DNA of 64,000 nt, from positions 17,337 to 81,336 of the forward strand of contig CAMWSK010000010.1 in NCBI GenBank assembly GCA_947176895.1, read 5' to 3'. Made by a program: the position numbers and the translations under genes. This document shows, piece after piece, positions 47,179 through 54,521 of the stretch. The stretch is from an uncultured Prevotellaceae bacterium. Lineage in GTDB: Bacteria > Bacteroidota > Bacteroidia > Bacteroidales > Bacteroidaceae. The number at the start of each line of letters is the position of its first letter. Position 1 is the stretch's first letter. Under the pieces are notes generated by a model, which saw nothing but the letters and a program-made list of their open reading frames with translations, searched no databases and was not told the DNA's origin.

Positions 47179-48162
47179 ATGCGTAGCCTGTTTTACATAT
47201 TCATCACACTGGTGATTACCTGTTGCGGTTATTCAAGTCCCCAACTGAAGGTGCTTGATGAGGCTCAACGCCTGATGCAAAGTGACCCTTCCGCCGCTTT
47301 ATCAAAACTTAATGATGTGGATGTGTCGGAATTTCACGATTCCGCTACTATGGCCCGCTGGGCGCTCTTATATAGCGAGGCATTGGTGGTCAACAGACTT
47401 TCCGCACCCACTGATACCATCGTAAACATCGCCATTGATTACTACGGACGGCATAAGCTGACCGATGAATTTAAGAAAGCCTCACACCTGAAAGCACTGA
47501 TTCAGTCTTCCGGAGAAACGAACACCCTTGCAACAGCCCTGTATCTTCAGAAGGAAAAGGAATTTCTTCTTTATAAAGAGCGGGCCAGACGCGAACTGTA
47601 TATGTTCGTCGGTCTCGTCGTCTTACTTATCGCTATTGGAATTATTGTCTGGATGCGCCAGCGGATGAAGATACAATCTTTGAAGAATGAAACGCTGATG
47701 GCTGAAGCCTCCGGGTTCAAAAACCAAATGGATGCAAGCCGTAGCGATGTCAGCCGGTTGGAGATGAAGCTACACGGACTGCTCGAAAAACGTTTCGCGC
47801 TCATTGACTCTCTTTGTCAGACATACTATGAATCACAAGGCACGAAGACTGAACGAAAAGCCATCATCGACAAGGTGAAAAGTGAAATCGATTCCGTGCG
47901 CACCGACTCTTTTCCTGAGATGGAGCAGGCCGTCAACGATTGTCTCGGCAATATTCTTACAACGGTCAAAGAGAATTATCCCGACATTAAGGCCGAAGAC
48001 TATCAGCTTTTAGTCTATCTTGCAAGCAGACTTTCGACACGCACCATAAGTCTGCTTCTCGGTGAGTCGGTTGATGTGATTTACAAACGCAAATCAAGAC
48101 TTAAATCCCGTCTCAAGGTGTCTGTGGAACCCATCTGTCCCGAGATTATGACCGTTTTTTGA
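47179..48162 (+). CDS. Membrane-anchored regulator with C-terminal HTH-like region
   Basis: 327 residues. An N-terminal export signal (LFYIFITLVITCCGY, possibly a lipobox) leads into a helical, TPR-like periplasmic part (about 25-135). A membrane helix follows (about 138-158, MFVGLVVLLIAIGIIVWM), then a cytosolic coiled coil (about 160-205) and a C-terminal part ending YLASRLSTRTISLLLGESVDVIYKRKSRLKSRL, which looks like a helix-turn-helix. Bacteroidota have many such TPR-membrane-HTH regulators. It has its own promoter and lies just upstream of the TonB-dependent-receptor-like gene, which it may control. The exact family is not certain. Confidence 0.7.
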   Translation: MRSLFYIFITLVITCCGYSSPQLKVLDEAQRLMQSDPSAALSKLNDVDVSEFHDSATMARWALLYSEALVVNRLSAPTDTIVNIAIDYYGRHKLTDEFKKASHLKALIQSSGETNTLATALYLQKEKEFLLYKERARRELYMFVGLVVLLIAIGIIVWMRQRMKIQSLKNETLMAEASGFKNQMDASRSDVSRLEMKLHGLLEKRFALIDSLCQTYYESQGTKTERKAIIDKVKSEIDSVRTDSFPEMEQAVNDCLGNILTTVKENYPDIKAEDYQLLVYLASRLSTRTISLLLGESVDVIYKRKSRLKSRLKVSVEPICPEIMTVF

Positions 48163-48254
48163 CACTACTTTTCGTGCAGTCAGAATTTTCCGGAGCATCA
48201 CTTTGTATATACCTGATTATACGAGTATTACAAATTGAGCTGTCAGACTTTTAT

Positions 48255-48287
48255 TTTGGAGTTTAAGGGCTTTTGTGAGTAACTTTG
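48255..48287 (+). promoter_or_regulatory. Promoter of the outer-membrane receptor gene
   Basis: TTTG at 48255-48258, 21 bases, TAACTTTG at 48280-48287. The ATG at 48305 follows about 18 bases later. Confidence 0.68.
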
Positions 48288-48304
48288 CAATAAAAAACAC
48301 TCAC

Positions 48305-50386
48305 ATGAACGCAAAAGCATTTACAACCATCCTGGCCACGATTTTCATCATCGGAACGGGTCACGCACAGAATCAAGAAACAACCGACAGCCTCACACAC
48401 GAATTGCAGGAAGTGGTAGTGACAGCACAGCAGCCGGCCACAAAACTTGTCGGTTCAACACTTGTAACAACAATTCCCGGCTCAAATCTCTCCCATCTTG
48501 GCAATGCCCTCGATGTCCTTGCACAACTACCGATGCTCAGGGTGCAAGACGATGCGGTAAGCGTCATCGGGAAAAACAATATCGAAATCTATATTGACGG
48601 ACGACCGATGCGCGACAATCTGGAACTACGGCAGATACTCTCTACCAATCTGAAAAAAGTGGAATTGCTCATGGCTCCCGGAGCAGCCTACGCAAGCACC
48701 ACGGGAGCCGTGCTCAGAATCACGACTCTCCGGAATTTCATACAAGGTTTGTCGTTCACCGACCAACTTCAACTGCAGCGATGCAGCAAGTGGTCTGTCA
48801 TGGATCACCTCGGACTCAGCTACAGGACCGGCAATTGGGAGTTCTTTACCAACGGAGTGATAAACCACAATAATTTCCGGATTAAAGGAACCACCACCAA
48901 CACCCTTATATACGATGGCAAGGAAACCATTGTAGGAGGCAGCCAACACAACACCTTTCCCACCCTGACCGGCAGCGCCAAAGCCGGATTCAACTACGCC
49001 AAAGGTTCGCAATCCTTCGGGGCCCTTTACCGCTATAACCCGGAACGCGGCGATTTCAACAACTGCGGCACAGAGTGGCTTGACAACAATCCGGCTCTGA
49101 GGCGTGAGATTGACAAGCAAATCAGGGCACACAGCCACCTCACATCGCTCTACTACGAAAACACCCTTGCCGACAACTATTTGCTCCATTTCGACGGCGA
49201 CTTTCGCCAAGCGGAAGCGGATAACAGCGTTGCGACCACATATTCCGAATCGACAAATCCCGATGTCAACTCAACGGATGAACGCAAATCGACCCTTTGG
49301 GCAGGAAAACTATATCTGAGATTTCCGCTATGGAACGGAGACTTCACCGTCGGGACACAAGACAGCCACACCCACACCTCACTTGACTACCGCATGCTCA
49401 ACGACCGTGTCGGCGAATACATCCCCTCCTCCCTGACCGATGCAAGACAGACCTCGGCGGCATTGTTCGCATCCTGGTCCCGTATGCTTGGCAAGCTCTC
49501 CCTCTCTGCCGGAGCAAGATACGAGTATGTCGATTATGATTTCAAGGTCGACGGCAAACGCGACGGGAACCTGAGCCGCCGCGACCATCTGCTGACGCCT
49601 GACGTGTCACTCGGCTACTCCTTCAACGATGAATCCCAGATAAGCCTCAGCTATAAGACGGCAAGGGTCAAACCGCCCTATTCGCAACTTACCGGTTCGC
49701 TCAGCTACGTCGGGCTGCATGAAATCGAGGGAGGAAACCCGAGCCTGCATGACGAGAGGATGCACGACGTCCAACTATTCGGCATGTGGAAAGGCTTCAT
49801 GCTTCAGGCGGACTACACTCGTTCGCTCGACACCTATGCCTTTGTCAAGCAGCTCCATCCCGCCGACAATCTTCAGCTCCTGACGCACCCCGTCAACATC
49901 GATGTTTCCGCTGTCAGCCTCTATCTTATATGGAACCGTCCCATACACCGGTGGACCCCGAATGTCACACTCGGAATGTATCGTCAATGGCTTGACCTTG
50001 AAAGCACCGCACACAACAAACCCATGTTCTCTTATTACTTCAACAACACACTCTCGTTGCCCCGCGGATGGACGATTACCGCCAACATGAACGGTTGCTC
50101 GTCGGGCGACATGCACACCAACCGTTTCGGTGCCACATGGTTCATGATAGACGCTTCCGTTGGCAAGACGTTCCTGAACAAGTCGCTGACCGTGAAGCTG
50201 TCGGCCAACGACATCCTCAACACCGCCAACAACAACTGGACGATGAACACCTGCGGCATCTTCGTTGACAAGCATCAGAGCTACGACCATCGGGGTATCT
50301 CGTTAAATGTCACCTACAGTTTCCAGCCGCGCAAAAGCAAATACAAAGGTTCATCCGCAGCCGAAGCCGAGATGAAAAGACTATAA
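48305..50386 (+). CDS. TonB-dependent-receptor-like outer-membrane beta-barrel protein
   Basis: 693 residues with a signal peptide (MNAKAFTTILATIFIIGTGHAQ). A TonB-box-like segment and plug domain follow (ELQEVVVTAQQP, DVLAQLPMLRVQDDAVSVIGKNNIEIYIDGRPM, up to about 145), then a barrel with many aromatic strands. It lacks the usual N-terminal carboxypeptidase-like domain of SusC-type proteins and no SusD gene is near, so it is nearer the outer-membrane beta-barrel family that includes siderophore or peptide receptors. The last residues (AEAEMKRL) do not end in the usual terminal aromatic. Upstream is a membrane regulator, downstream array D and the sigma-barrel fusion gene. Confidence 0.82.
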   Translation: MNAKAFTTILATIFIIGTGHAQNQETTDSLTHELQEVVVTAQQPATKLVGSTLVTTIPGSNLSHLGNALDVLAQLPMLRVQDDAVSVIGKNNIEIYIDGRPMRDNLELRQILSTNLKKVELLMAPGAAYASTTGAVLRITTLRNFIQGLSFTDQLQLQRCSKWSVMDHLGLSYRTGNWEFFTNGVINHNNFRIKGTTTNTLIYDGKETIVGGSQHNTFPTLTGSAKAGFNYAKGSQSFGALYRYNPERGDFNNCGTEWLDNNPALRREIDKQIRAHSHLTSLYYENTLADNYLLHFDGDFRQAEADNSVATTYSESTNPDVNSTDERKSTLWAGKLYLRFPLWNGDFTVGTQDSHTHTSLDYRMLNDRVGEYIPSSLTDARQTSAALFASWSRMLGKLSLSAGARYEYVDYDFKVDGKRDGNLSRRDHLLTPDVSLGYSFNDESQISLSYKTARVKPPYSQLTGSLSYVGLHEIEGGNPSLHDERMHDVQLFGMWKGFMLQADYTRSLDTYAFVKQLHPADNLQLLTHPVNIDVSAVSLYLIWNRPIHRWTPNVTLGMYRQWLDLESTAHNKPMFSYYFNNTLSLPRGWTITANMNGCSSGDMHTNRFGATWFMIDASVGKTFLNKSLTVKLSANDILNTANNNWTMNTCGIFVDKHQSYDHRGISLNVTYSFQPRKSKYKGSSAAEAEMKRL

Positions 50387-50430
50387 CAAAACATGAGTCC
50401 GATGAAATCAGAATAAAGTAGTCTGCCTGT

Positions 50431-50598
50431 GTTCAACTCCGTTTGTGAAGCCCCGGGAAAAGCATGTGAATGTTTCGGGAAAAACATGAGGATGTTTTTC
50501 AAAAACGTGTTCATGTTTTGGGTAAAACATCAAGATGTTTTTCCCGGGGCTTTGGGAGCGGGATTTTTACAGACAATGAAAAACCATCGAACGTTAAC
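50431..50598. repeat. Four-dyad array D with conserved flanks and terminal inverted repeats
   Basis: Units start at 50460, 50482, 50503 and 50525 (spacings 22, 21, 22). The array is enclosed by a perfect 14-bp inverted repeat, AAGCCCCGGGAAAA at 50448-50461 and its complement at 50539-50552. The flanks match those of element B: GTTTGTGAAGCC on the left, CATCGAACGTTAA on the right. The element occupies most of the gap between the receptor gene and the sigma-barrel gene. Confidence 0.88.
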
Positions 50599-50670
50599 AA
50601 AAAACACCATTGGTGCATGCAGTCTTTTGAGGTCCGTCCCATCTATTCTGTTGATGACAAATCTACATCA

Positions 50671-52200
50671 ATGGATTTAGAACACCTCATAACACAATGC
50701 CAAAACGGCGACAGAGAGGCTTTCGGGACTCTTTATCAAACCTATCTCATCCCGATGCGTAAGGTCGTGACATATTTCATACACGACTCTGAAACCGTGT
50801 GGGACATTCTGCATGACGGGTTTCTTATAGCCTTTGTTTCGATAGACTCCCTGAAAAACGCTCAAAAAGTGGAAGCGTGGCTTACGTCAATCATGAAGAA
50901 TCTTGCCCTTCAATATCTCAAAGAAGAAACCAAATATCGTTCTGCTCCCCTATCAGACGTTGCCATTTCCCATGAAGAAGACGGCTATCAGCCCCCGGGA
51001 CTGACGTGGGAAGAACTCGACATGATAATCAACCGGCTACCCGAAGGCTATGGCAAGGTCTTCCGTCTGGCCGTTCTCGACGGTTTGTCGCACAAGGAGA
51101 TTGGAGAACTGTTGGGCATCGCACCCCATTCATCTTCTTCACAACTTGCACGTGCCAAAGCCATGATGCGAAGCATGATAAGCAGATACCGGATGGGCAC
51201 GCTTTCCCTTGTGGCCATAGCAATACTTGTTTGGCATGGGCTGTTCAGGCATCGTGAAGACACATTGCCACATCCCGTGACAAGCAAGAACACAGACCAA
51301 GAGACGCCGGCCGTGACAGATACCGTATCAGAGCGGAAAAACAAAAATTTCGATAACACGATTCTTAAACGGAAAGCCATACACAAGACTCTATATCCGC
51401 AGACACAAAAGAATATGGCCGAATTAACCCTATCCAAGGATAGCATACCGGTACTTAAGAATGACAGTGTTCCCCATGATACCATAAGGCAAATACCAAA
51501 GATTACAGACAGAAACGAACGCCTCGTCCGAGAAGACTCACCACGCACCTTGAGTACAAAGACTTCCGATTGGACACTCTCTTTGGCTTGCTCCGGCAAT
51601 CCCGGACTGCAAGAATTGAGCCGTCATCGTATTCCGAATCCGGGTATCCCGGATGTCGAGGGTCCCACGGACGAGATTGAAGTAACGGAAAAAACACATC
51701 ACCACATACCCGTGGTCATCGGTTTGTCAATCAGCAAATCAATCACTTCCCGATGGGGTGTGGAAACGGGCTTACGTTATACATTCCTGCGATCAGACTT
51801 CCTTTCGGAAAGCACACAGATGAGCAGAGAGACGGTACAGCGCGTTCACTATTTAGGCCTGCCCCTGAAGTTCAACTATCGCATTCTTGCCACCAACGGA
51901 TTCTCGTTGTATGGCCAAGGAGGCGGTGCGCTGGATATTCCAATCAATGGCAGCCAACAGATAAGAGAACACTCATCGGAATCCGGAGGTCCGAAGACAG
52001 AAATTGTCCAGATTCAGCCCCCCCCGCAATGGTCTGCAGAGGGCGGTCTGGGAATCCAATACCGTTTCACCCCGTCACTCAGCATATATGCCGAACCGTC
52101 GTTCCGCTACTATCTCAATCCCGGTTCCGGCATCAAGACGATACGGCAGGAGAAACCGTTTGAATTTACCATACCTATCGGAGTGAGACTGACATGGTAA
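50671..52200 (+). CDS. Sigma-70 (ECF-type) factor fused to a membrane segment and C-terminal barrel-like domain
   Basis: 509 residues in one frame. Residues 5-90 fit sigma region 2 (CQNGDREAFGTLYQTYLIPMRKVVTYF, EAWLTSIMKNLALQYLKEE); 112-172 fit region 4 (INRLPEGYGKVFRLAVLDGLSHKEIGELLGI, SSSQLARAKAMMRSMI). Residues 175-192 are one hydrophobic segment (TLSLVAIAILVWHGLF). A polar, Thr/Lys-rich linker runs to about 300. The last 200 residues alternate strand-like segments and end in VRLTW, with an aromatic C-terminal residue as in outer-membrane barrels of the PorT/OmpW kind. I start at MDLEHL; the frame stays open upstream through array D but encodes nothing sigma-like. Sigma, membrane anchor and sensor-like domain would thus share one chain across the envelope. 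Domain calls are good; topology is inferred. Confidence 0.85.
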   Translation: MDLEHLITQCQNGDREAFGTLYQTYLIPMRKVVTYFIHDSETVWDILHDGFLIAFVSIDSLKNAQKVEAWLTSIMKNLALQYLKEETKYRSAPLSDVAISHEEDGYQPPGLTWEELDMIINRLPEGYGKVFRLAVLDGLSHKEIGELLGIAPHSSSSQLARAKAMMRSMISRYRMGTLSLVAIAILVWHGLFRHREDTLPHPVTSKNTDQETPAVTDTVSERKNKNFDNTILKRKAIHKTLYPQTQKNMAELTLSKDSIPVLKNDSVPHDTIRQIPKITDRNERLVREDSPRTLSTKTSDWTLSLACSGNPGLQELSRHRIPNPGIPDVEGPTDEIEVTEKTHHHIPVVIGLSISKSITSRWGVETGLRYTFLRSDFLSESTQMSRETVQRVHYLGLPLKFNYRILATNGFSLYGQGGGALDIPINGSQQIREHSSESGGPKTEIVQIQPPPQWSAEGGLGIQYRFTPSLSIYAEPSFRYYLNPGSGIKTIRQEKPFEFTIPIGVRLTW

Positions 52201-52279
52201 ACAAAAAGAAAAACATCAGCGGTATGCAGTCTTTGAGTGGTAATGTCATCTATACGGTGAGATTATCAACATCAAAGAC

Positions 52280-53350
52280 ATGTATAACTTATCCGACTAC
52301 CTCCGAAGCGGGCTGCTGTTTGTGCACAACAGCCTCTTCCCCCAAGACAAAAGGCTGGCACAACTTATGATTTACACCACCAACCGCTGCCAGTCGCGTT
52401 GCCGTCACTGCTCGATATGGCAGAAGCCTCACGACACGCTTTCAAAAGATGAAATCGTGTCCATCATGGCCGCCAAGTGCATAAGCCGCCATACGACCGT
52501 AGGGCTTGAGGGAGGCGAGCTTGTGTTGCACCCGCAAGCTGCCGAGATACTGGAGTGGTTCCGGCAGCATCATCCCAACTACACATTGCTTTCCAACGGT
52601 CTCCTGCCGCAAAAGGTGATAGACCTGACAAGACGTTACCGCCCCAAACGCCTTTATCTTTCCCTCGACGGCAATCGCGACACATATAAAAAGATGCGCG
52701 GCGTTGACGGTTATGACAAAGTGATAAGAATCATCGAAGAGCTCAAGGACGACGTCCCCATCTCACTTATGTTTTGCCTGTCACCGTTCAACGGTTTCAC
52801 AGACATGGAATATACCATAGAAATTGCAAAAAAACACGGGATTGACATACGCATAGGCATATACGGCACAATGGCGTATTTCGACACCAAAGCAAAAATG
52901 CTGCAGACACGGGGCGGCGGGGACTACACCTCCCAAATACCGGGCAACATACACGACACACGGGAGAATTTCGATTTTGTGGCCCTCTACGCCCCGTGGC
53001 ACAACGGCAACCTGCGGCTGCGCTGCCATTCAATCACCAATTCGCTCGTAATCCACCCTGACGGGAATGTGCCCCTTTGTCAGAACCTTGACATCGTGAT
53101 GGGTAATGTCAAGGAAAAGTCGCTTGACGAAATCTTCAATTCCGCGGAAAGCATTGCCACGCAATGCCGCTACTCAAAAGAGTGCAACAGGTGTTGGATT
53201 AATTTTCACAGGAAATATGACATCATCCTGCTTCGCAATCTGGAAAGGTTTTTTCCGAAGAGGATGATTGAAACGTTCTATGGCAGCTATCAGTGGTGTG
53301 CCAAGAGTGACATGACCTATCGCAATTATCTAAAAAGCATAAAGAAATGA
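52280..53350 (+). CDS. Radical SAM/SPASM-domain protein
   Basis: 356 residues. The radical SAM cluster is C-x3-C-x2-C at Cys 37, 41 and 44 (TNRCQSRCRHC), followed by the GLEGGE motif. A SPASM-like C-terminal part has a further Cys set (RCHS, PLCQN, CRYSKECNRC), which would bind one or two more 4Fe-4S clusters. Such enzymes often modify peptides or act in cofactor or sugar chemistry; no precursor peptide gene is seen nearby. It shares ATGA with the dehydrogenase gene, and the sigma-barrel gene ends 79 bases upstream. Confidence 0.88.
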   Translation: MYNLSDYLRSGLLFVHNSLFPQDKRLAQLMIYTTNRCQSRCRHCSIWQKPHDTLSKDEIVSIMAAKCISRHTTVGLEGGELVLHPQAAEILEWFRQHHPNYTLLSNGLLPQKVIDLTRRYRPKRLYLSLDGNRDTYKKMRGVDGYDKVIRIIEELKDDVPISLMFCLSPFNGFTDMEYTIEIAKKHGIDIRIGIYGTMAYFDTKAKMLQTRGGGDYTSQIPGNIHDTRENFDFVALYAPWHNGNLRLRCHSITNSLVIHPDGNVPLCQNLDIVMGNVKEKSLDEIFNSAESIATQCRYSKECNRCWINFHRKYDIILLRNLERFFPKRMIETFYGSYQWCAKSDMTYRNYLKSIKK

Positions 53351-54378
53351 GAAGTCCCATAATCCGCCTCATACAGCATTGGCGCTCGCAGCGTAACCTG
53401 AGGATACTGCAACCGCCCTACTCCGCCTGCTACGCCTTTGTGGGCGTAGGAAGCCATGCCTTGCAAAACCTGTACCCGGTTCTGCAGTTCCTCGGCATCC
53501 GGCTTAAATACATTTGCTGCCAAAGTCCGGAAAAACTGCCTCTGATAGAGAGGCGCTTCGGCGTGACCGCCACCACATCGTTAGACACGATATTGGATGA
53601 TGACGAAGTGGCGGGAGTCCTTGTATGCACATCACCGCAATCGCATTATGAGATATGCTCCCGTGTGATTGCATCCGGTAAATACTTATTCATAGAGAAA
53701 CCGCCGTGTCAGACACCCGACCAACTTGAGCAGTTGATTGCCCAAGACAAAGGGCAAATGACGATGGTCGGTATGCAGAAACGGTATTCGCCCTTAATCC
53801 GGATGTTGCAGAAAAGACTATTAAAGAACAAACCTATAAGCTATACCCTGTCGTTTCACACCGGAACGTACCCCGAAGGCAATCCCTTCACAGAACTGTT
53901 CATCCATCCGGTGGATTTGGTGTCATATCTGTTCGGAGAAGCCGAGATAAAGGCCGTCCGGCAGGTGGATACGGACGGAACAACAACCGTTCAGGCATTG
54001 GTCTCTCATGGCGAAGTGACAGGCATCATGGAATTGTCCACCGCCTATTCGTGGACTACACCGAAGGAATCGCTCCACATCAATACCCGGGAAGGAGAGT
54101 ACCGACTGGAACAAATGGAACGATTATACCACATCCCTCACCCGAAAAGAGTTGCCGGAATACCGCTCGAGAAGCTCGGCCTGTTCACTGCCTCCGGGCA
54201 GGCGCTTATAGAACGGGACAACTTCAATCCGCTCATAACCAACAACCAACTTCACACTCAAGGATTCCTGCCCGAAATCAAGGCTTTTGCCGACATGGTG
54301 GAACATTCGGGCAAAAATCTGTCCCCACTATATTGTATGCGCAACACATACAAATTCATCGCTTCATTAAAACCATAA
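53347..54378 (+). CDS. Gfo/Idh/MocA-family oxidoreductase
   Basis: 343 residues. The N-terminal Rossmann fold has ACYAFVGVGSHALQNLYPVL, though the usual G-x-G-x-x-G reads GVGSHA. The catalytic EKP motif (YLFIEKPPC near residue 120) and HPVDLVSYLFGE are present. Family members oxidise or epimerise sugars and cyclitols with NAD(P). The first 25 residues are extra and basic. Coupling to a radical SAM/SPASM gene suggests joint modification of one substrate, unknown here. It is less GC-rich than the next gene; the gap to it holds a promoter. Confidence 0.85.
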   Translation: MRSPIIRLIQHWRSQRNLRILQPPYSACYAFVGVGSHALQNLYPVLQFLGIRLKYICCQSPEKLPLIERRFGVTATTSLDTILDDDEVAGVLVCTSPQSHYEICSRVIASGKYLFIEKPPCQTPDQLEQLIAQDKGQMTMVGMQKRYSPLIRMLQKRLLKNKPISYTLSFHTGTYPEGNPFTELFIHPVDLVSYLFGEAEIKAVRQVDTDGTTTVQALVSHGEVTGIMELSTAYSWTTPKESLHINTREGEYRLEQMERLYHIPHPKRVAGIPLEKLGLFTASGQALIERDNFNPLITNNQLHTQGFLPEIKAFADMVEHSGKNLSPLYCMRNTYKFIASLKP

Positions 54379-54453
54379 AGGGAAAAGCGCATATTTGTCC
54401 GGACAAACCGGCAAATAAGATGTTGTCCAAAGAGCCACTTTTTATTTGCCATT

Positions 54454-54487
54454 TTTGCAGAATCCAACGTTTTTTTTAATATATTTG
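54454..54487 (+). promoter_or_regulatory. Promoter of the secreted SGNH hydrolase gene
   Basis: TTTG at 54454-54457, 22 bases, TATATTTG at 54480-54487. The ATG at 54522 lies 34 bases on. Confidence 0.6.
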
Positions 54488-54521
54488 TCTGCAAATCATT
54501 ACTTATCTTTCATCCTAATCT

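Noticed and set aside
50470..50670. N-terminal extension of the sigma-barrel protein into array D
   Set aside because: The added residues come from the repeat element and do not resemble sigma factors; the domain starts cleanly at MDLEHL.
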